39,749 nucleotides of DNA from an uncultured Verrucomicrobiota bacterium (GTDB lineage Bacteria > Verrucomicrobiota > Verrucomicrobiia > Limisphaerales > CAIQOK01). The stretch spans positions 1 to 39,749 of the forward strand of contig CAIQOK010000160.1 in assembly GCA_903873415.1 (NCBI GenBank). Reading direction: 5' to 3'. The notes beneath the pieces were generated by a model, which saw only the letters and a program-made list of their open reading frames with translations, ran no database searches and was not told the DNA's origin. Positions 35,750 to 39,749 of the stretch are shown one piece after another. The first letter of the stretch is position 1. Every line of letters begins with the position of its first letter. The position numbers and the translations under genes were made by a program.

Positions 35750-36853
35750 TCAATTTTCCGGGCGGTTTGCGCTTCGCCCCGCGTCGTTTTTCGCAAAGCC
35801 CATCTCCAGGTGGATGCGGGTGCCGTGTCCCGGTTGGCTTTGGATTTGGAGTTTACCTCCAATATTCTTGGCCCGTTCGCGCATGTTGGAAAGTCCGTGG
35901 CCGCTGGCCGTGCGAATCGGGGCGGCGGGAGTGGCCGAGGGCTTCAAGTCAAACCCTTTCCCGTCGTCCTCCACGCTGAGTTGAAAGCCGTCCGCTTTCA
36001 GCCTGATCTGAATGCGGACCTGGGAGGCGGCGGCATGTTTGACGATGTTATACACGGCTTCCTTTACCAGCAGGAAGAGGTTGTGGCGAACAGGTGCGCT
36101 GAGCGGGATGGTGGGAAGGTCTTGGGGAATTTCCAGACGGCACCGGATCCCCGTCAGGCGGAGATAGTCTTCGACAAAGTTGCAGGTGTAGGTGACGAAA
36201 CTGTCAAAAGCGTCGTGCTGCGGATTGACCGCCCAGACGATTTCGGCCAGTGAACGGGTCAGGTCGCGGGACCGGCGTGCTATGCGTTTCAGGTCGGTAT
36301 GGACCTGTGCTGGGATGGCACCAGTCCCTTGGGCCATCTCGCTCAGGAGTATGATTTCCGAGAGGCTTGCGCCCAGGGTGTCGTGCATGTCTTTGGCGAT
36401 TCTTGAGCGTTTCCGTTCGACGGCGTGTTCGCTCTCAAGCTGCTGTAGTCTGTTTCGCATCCTGCGGATGCCGAAGTAGCGGGCGATTGCGGCAACCCAC
36501 CCCAAGGTGGCAAGCGAGGCGGCGGTAATAAACCAAGGGGTTTTCCAGAATGGGGCAAGCACGGTGATCATCAGGGCGTCGCCCACCTCGTTCCAAATCC
36601 CATCATTGTTGCAGGCCTTGACCCGGAAGCGGTATTCTCCAGGGGCCAGATGGCTGAAGTGGGCGACGCGTTCGCGGCCGGCATCTATCCATTCACGGTC
36701 GAGTCCATCCAGCCTGTATTTAAAGGTGATGTTTCGCGGGGCGCTAAACTTCAAGGCGGTGAATCTAATGTCCATCCGCTGATGGCGGGCCGGAAGCAGG
36801 AGCGGTTTTTTTTCGTCGCTGAATCCAGGATGGAAATGCCCTGCGCGTTGCAT
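35750..36853 (-). CDS. histidine kinase part of a propeller sensor kinase (frame-shifted 3' half)
   Basis: This 367-codon frame encodes the C-terminal half of the sensor kinase. From about residue 17 it continues the upstream protein. First comes a Y_Y_Y domain (FKYRLDGLDREWIDAGRERVAHFSHLAPGEYRFRVKACNNDGIWNE, about 44-89). One transmembrane helix follows at about 104-124, then the HisKA_3 dimerisation region with phospho-acceptor H157 in DMHDTLG. A HATPase domain completes it, with an N-box (VKEAVYNIVKHA), VEDDGKGFD and GHGLSNMRERA. Residues 1-16 before the A8 tract are probably out of frame. On its own this frame has no sensor domain and no convincing translation start. It needs the 36751-38838 frame to make a normal protein, by a -1 shift or correction of one base. 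Confidence 0.85.
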   Translation of the reverse strand: MQRAGHFHPGFSDEKKPLLLPARHQRMDIRFTALKFSAPRNITFKYRLDGLDREWIDAGRERVAHFSHLAPGEYRFRVKACNNDGIWNEVGDALMITVLAPFWKTPWFITAASLATLGWVAAIARYFGIRRMRNRLQQLESEHAVERKRSRIAKDMHDTLGASLSEIILLSEMAQGTGAIPAQVHTDLKRIARRSRDLTRSLAEIVWAVNPQHDAFDSFVTYTCNFVEDYLRLTGIRCRLEIPQDLPTIPLSAPVRHNLFLLVKEAVYNIVKHAAASQVRIQIRLKADGFQLSVEDDGKGFDLKPSATPAAPIRTASGHGLSNMRERAKNIGGKLQIQSQPGHGTRIHLEMGFAKNDAGRSANRPEN

Positions 36854-38838
36854 GGCGGCATCCCGTCTCTATGGATGTTCACTTGGTTGCCGTCCACTAT
36901 CACATCTTCGATATATACCGGTGGCGGCAGGGGGGTGTCGGAGGGTTGATCCTGCACCAGTTCCAGAAGGCCGGAGAATGTGGGGAACCAAAGGTGTCCG
37001 TCCCGGGCGTGAAACGCGTTTGGCCAGAACCCCCGGGTGGCCTGGAGGTTGGGAACGCCTTCCTCCTGTCCGTAGAGCACGGAGCGCACTCGGCTGGCTT
37101 GTCCTGCCTCCACGGCGTTGAAATCCTCCAGCCGCACGCGGAACAGGGCTTGGTTTCCAGCCAGCCAGAGCCAGCCCTGCGCATCGGCGACTATTTGTAC
37201 GATCTGGTTTTCGTAGAGTCCCTGCTCCGTAGTGAAGCGGGTGAAACGTCCCGCCTTGAATCTTCCCAGTCCGGCTCCGGCGTAGCCAATCCACAGGCTG
37301 TTATCTTTTGTGGTGCAAAGGGTAAGAATAGCCCTGAGCTTCGGCAGGGTCCGGGAGGTCTCGTCCACCGGCACGTCGTCAGCCCCCACCCGCAACAAGA
37401 CACCATCGGTCGTTCCAGCCCAGAGGTTGCCTGAACCGTCCATCGCCAGCGAGGTCACCGGATTATTGGCGTGTGGGAGGGCGAAGGTTTGAAACTTTTC
37501 CCCGCGCAGTCGTTGCAGGGCGAAGGGACTGTCGGTGCCGACCCACACGTCTCCCGTCGGGGTGGGCAGGAGCGAGCGGATGTGGGAACTGGCCAGACCA
37601 TTTTCTGTGGCGAAAATACGGGTGCCTCCGTTGTTCAAATACAGAAGCCCCCTGAACTGGGTGCCTACCCAGACGCCGGCGCTTGAATCGGCCGCCACGC
37701 AAGTGAAGCTCGGGATATGCTCGATGTTGTTGGTCGCCAGCACGCTCCAGCCTCCGGCTTGTCTCCGGGTCAGCGAGGCTGAGACGGCCCAGATAGCCCC
37801 CAGCCTGTCCTCACAGGCCGAATAGACGGCTGCGGGGGGAACCTGGACGTCCACATTATGCAACCTGGCGATCTGGCGGTGGAGGCGGTTAAGACCGCCG
37901 CCGGTGCCAACCCAGATGTTGCCCTCCGAGTCTTCGGTCACGCACAGGATGTTGTGGTGGGATGTGCTGACATGCTTGAATTCCCCGTTGTCATAGGAGA
38001 ACAAACCGGCTCCGGCGGTGCCAATCCAGACCGTGCCGGCGTGGTCTTCAAAGAGGCTGGTGGCGCGCATGTTGGGATCGATATCGGCCAATTCGCCCAG
38101 ATTCGTCAATGCCCCACCCTCCGCATACTTGAGCAATTGCCGGCCGCAGAACAGCCAGATGCCCTCAGAGCGCGCACCGGCAATGCGCAGCGACAGGCCG
38201 GGAAGCTTCACGAGCTCTTCAAATCGTCCTTTGCGGAACACCCCGGCGGAGAATTTTGTGGCGAACCAGAGTTCGCCTTTTGTGCTGCTGGCCAAAAAAC
38301 AACCTCCGCGGCTGCTAAGGCCGTCTTCCTCCGCAAAGGACCGGACGCCGTGGTTGAGGATGCGTACGAGGTGGTTGCCCAGACTGGAGGCGGAGAGCCA
38401 CACGCCATTGTCCCGGTCGATCGCCATGTCGGTCAGGGGTTGTTTGGGAAGGCCATCATAGGAGCTGAACGAAAAGCTTTGTTCTTTGTCCAGGCAAAAG
38501 GCGCCGCCCCGCGTCTTGAAAAGCCAAAGGCGTCCCCGCCTATCCACTGCCAAGCCTCTGTTCTCGCCCACTTGGAGGCCCGGCACGTCCTGCACCTCGA
38601 ACTCCCGGAACTTCAGGCCGTCAAACCGGACCAGTGCATTCAAGGTCGCCACCCAGAGGAATCCATCGGAGGTCTGGGCTACTCCGACCACCGCGTTGCC
38701 GGGCAGCCCCTCCTTGGCCTGCCATACTTGTGCGAACCAGTCCGCATTCCAAGGGGTCGCAGGAGCGTGAAAACCGGCCAAGCAGGTCAGGAGGGCAACC
38801 CGGTGAAGCAGGAAAAAGAATTTTATTTTCCGGGTCAC
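36751..38838 (-). CDS. periplasmic beta-propeller sensor part of a Reg_prop kinase (frame-shifted 5' half)
   Basis: A 695-codon frame starting at GTG 38838. It has a signal peptide (about residues 1-29, TRKIKFFFLLHRVALLTCLAGFHA without its first residue), then Reg_prop blades characterised by (D/N)xWxGT repeats: GTVWIGTAGAGLFSY, GNIWVGTGGGLNRL, GDVWVGTDS, GNLWAGTTDGVLL and SLWIGYAGAGLGRF. These make two seven-bladed propellers facing the periplasm. The frame ends with the opening of the Y_Y_Y domain (PPPVYIEDVIVDGNQV), then runs out of family at N678 and stops 18 codons later. The missing remainder is in the overlapping -1 frame. Such sensors often detect carbohydrates or other extracellular ligands in Bacteroidota and Verrucomicrobiota. 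A fused product would be about 1029 residues, the usual size. Confidence 0.88.
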   Translation of the reverse strand: MTRKIKFFFLLHRVALLTCLAGFHAPATPWNADWFAQVWQAKEGLPGNAVVGVAQTSDGFLWVATLNALVRFDGLKFREFEVQDVPGLQVGENRGLAVDRRGRLWLFKTRGGAFCLDKEQSFSFSSYDGLPKQPLTDMAIDRDNGVWLSASSLGNHLVRILNHGVRSFAEEDGLSSRGGCFLASSTKGELWFATKFSAGVFRKGRFEELVKLPGLSLRIAGARSEGIWLFCGRQLLKYAEGGALTNLGELADIDPNMRATSLFEDHAGTVWIGTAGAGLFSYDNGEFKHVSTSHHNILCVTEDSEGNIWVGTGGGLNRLHRQIARLHNVDVQVPPAAVYSACEDRLGAIWAVSASLTRRQAGGWSVLATNNIEHIPSFTCVAADSSAGVWVGTQFRGLLYLNNGGTRIFATENGLASSHIRSLLPTPTGDVWVGTDSPFALQRLRGEKFQTFALPHANNPVTSLAMDGSGNLWAGTTDGVLLRVGADDVPVDETSRTLPKLRAILTLCTTKDNSLWIGYAGAGLGRFKAGRFTRFTTEQGLYENQIVQIVADAQGWLWLAGNQALFRVRLEDFNAVEAGQASRVRSVLYGQEEGVPNLQATRGFWPNAFHARDGHLWFPTFSGLLELVQDQPSDTPLPPPVYIEDVIVDGNQVNIHRDGMPPCNAQGISILDSATKKNRSCFRPAISGWTLDSPP
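36805..36813 (-). other. A8 tract with slippery heptamer at the sensor/kinase frame break
   Basis: The coding strand reads ACG-AAA-AAA-AAC-CGC in the sensor frame. The heptamer A-AAA-AAC (36811-36805) is a canonical X-XXY-YYZ slippery site in the correct phase. A -1 slip continues as CCG-CTC-CTG into the kinase frame (residue 17 onward). Directly downstream CCGCT and AGCGG could pair across about 20 bases, a weak stem. Competing explanations are a one-base error in homopolymer length, a genuine inactivating indel, or phase variation. Confidence 0.6.
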
Positions 38839-38954
38839 AGGATCAGATTACCCAGCCAACCCGCTGTGAGCAATCCCGTCATTCTTGGTCCTTGTCCATC
38901 ATTTGGGCGACAAGACGTCCTAAGAGCGCATGGTAGAGTCTTCGGCAATGAACC

Positions 38955-38969
38955 AAAACGTAACGTTTT
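38955..38969. promoter_or_regulatory. perfect 15-bp palindrome in a divergent promoter region
   Basis: AAAACGT-A-ACGTTTT is a perfect inverted repeat in the 249-base gap between the sensor-kinase gene (minus) and the surface-protein gene (plus). AT-rich palindromes with a central CG are common operators (for example LacI-type), and the position would allow control of both directions. No regulator of that class is encoded nearby. Neither start in this gap has a Shine-Dalgarno sequence. Confidence 0.45.
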
Positions 38970-39087
38970 CCAACGCCCATGAATCCATCGTTCCGGTGTT
39001 TCAAGGAAGGCAGTTGGCCGGATCGTGTGCTCGCAACTGACGCCCGGACCCGACGAAACGCGGTTCTTTTGATTTAAAACCAGTCTT

Positions 39088-39749
39088 ATGAAAATCATCC
39101 AAAAAACCCTCGCAGCCCTTCTCCTGACCGTCGCGGGTCTGATGCCCGCTCAACGTTGCTTTGCCCAAAGCACCAATGGAACCTGGAATTTAAACGGGGC
39201 CGCCAAGGGTTGGAACACGGTAGGGAACTGGACGAACGGAATTGTGGCCTTCGGCACGAACGCCACGGCCTATTTTACCGGAAATGCCACGGCCAACATG
39301 GGCAGCGCCAACGGCGACTGGTCTATCGGGCACTTGCTGATTGGTGACACTAATACCCCGGGCACAAATACCTTTACCATCAAATCCAACGGCAACGGCT
39401 TGAGGGATGTGAGTGAGATCACAGTCACCTTCAGCAACACGCTTTACAACTGGGGCAACTCTGCCGGGCCGGCTTATTCCGCCTTGAAGACGGTGGGACC
39501 TTCCGGTCTCGTTAAAAATGGCCCCGGCACATGGCTTCTAAACGTTAATAGCACTTACAGCGGCCTAACCACCATCACCGCGGGAACAATGAAGCTCGGC
39601 CAGAACTACAGTATCCGACCGGCGGATCCATGCCTCAGGGTGCGCAGATTTCCTGATCAAGAAGGTTCGGATGTCTTGGCCCGCTACCTGACCCAGGCTT
39701 GCGGTGTGAGGTTTTTCACCTCGGCAGTGCTCACGGTTCCAATCCTAGG
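39088..39749 (+). CDS. secreted autotransporter-associated beta-strand repeat (PATR) protein, 5' part
   Basis: ATG 39088 opens a frame that runs to the window edge, so the gene is truncated at its 3' end. A signal peptide covers about residues 1-27 (MKIIQKTLAALLLTVAGLMPAQ, then FAQ cleavage). The mature part is Asn/Gly/Thr-rich with the dust-of-aromatic pattern WNLNG...GWNTVGNWTNG. It includes a clear PATR repeat at about residues 140-171 (GLVKNGPGTWLLNVNSTYSG, then LTTITAGTMKLG), typical of very large surface or autotransporter-like proteins in Verrucomicrobiota. After KLGQNYS the sequence becomes basic and non-repetitive and no longer looks like PATR. A frame error or a join near 39615 is possible. 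Confidence 0.75.
   Translation, partial: MKIIQKTLAALLLTVAGLMPAQRCFAQSTNGTWNLNGAAKGWNTVGNWTNGIVAFGTNATAYFTGNATANMGSANGDWSIGHLLIGDTNTPGTNTFTIKSNGNGLRDVSEITVTFSNTLYNWGNSAGPAYSALKTVGPSGLVKNGPGTWLLNVNSTYSGLTTITAGTMKLGQNYSIRPADPCLRVRRFPDQEGSDVLARYLTQACGVRFFTSAVLTVPIL

Noticed and set aside
1-39749. CRISPR array, insertion sequences, prophage or attachment sites
   Set aside because: No spaced direct repeats, transposase or integrase motifs, or tRNA-end duplications were seen. Apart from tRNA-Glu no other RNA gene was recognised.

Overview
The window looks like a chromosomal segment of a GC-rich, Gram-negative, free-living bacterium, most likely of the phylum Verrucomicrobiota. That placement is inferred from gene content and order and was not tested by search. 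The pointers are an autotransporter-associated beta-strand repeat (PATR) surface protein, a Reg_prop/Y_Y_Y beta-propeller sensor kinase, the run prs-rplY-pth-rpsF-ssb-rplI, a Bat-type VWA cluster, and a metal-efflux operon headed by a small ECF-sigma signalling cassette. Few genes have a recognisable Shine-Dalgarno sequence.

Layout. 1-2271 (minus): tRNA-Glu(CTC) with a good sigma70-type promoter, then proS. 2272-3400: a poorly coding stretch with a structured, U-tailed RNA-like element, a candidate promoter, doubtful small ORFs and one excellent intrinsic terminator. 3410-11972 (plus): a metal-resistance locus. It has a small single-pass putative anti-sigma protein, a cysteine-containing membrane-anchored periplasmic sensor, an ECF sigma factor, a periplasmic YHS/TRASH-like metal-binding protein, and a complete CusCBA/CzcCBA-type tripartite efflux pump. 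Gene order parallels the cnrYXH-CBA locus of Cupriavidus, but the pump carries the methionines expected of a Cu(I)/Ag(I) CusA. 12634-12990 (minus): a small two-helix membrane protein. 13171-19315 (plus): gltB-gltD, NADPH-glutamate synthase. 19463-23243 (plus): prs, rplY, pth, rpsF, ssb and rplI, closed by a strong terminator that also faces the convergent Bat cluster.

23303-27955 (minus): a five-gene VWA/DUF58/TPR (Bat-like) membrane cluster without an adjacent MoxR ATPase. 28626-29048 (plus): a solitary Vsr-type mismatch endonuclease. 29279-34653 (minus): hydrogenase maturation genes hypA-hypF-hypC-hypD-hypE, with no hypB and no hydrogenase structural genes in the window. 35087-38838 (minus): a two-component system with a NarL/LuxR-type response regulator and a hybrid-length propeller sensor kinase. 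The kinase reading frame is split by one base at an A8 tract. 39088-end (plus): the 5' part of a PATR-type secreted protein, divergent from the two-component system.

The most interesting points are the YXH-like sigma cassette wired to a copper-type RND pump, the adaptor protein with four metal-binding modules, and the sensor/kinase split at a canonical A-AAA-AAC slippery heptamer in exactly the phase needed for a -1 shift. The last could equally be a one-base homopolymer assembly error or a real mutation.
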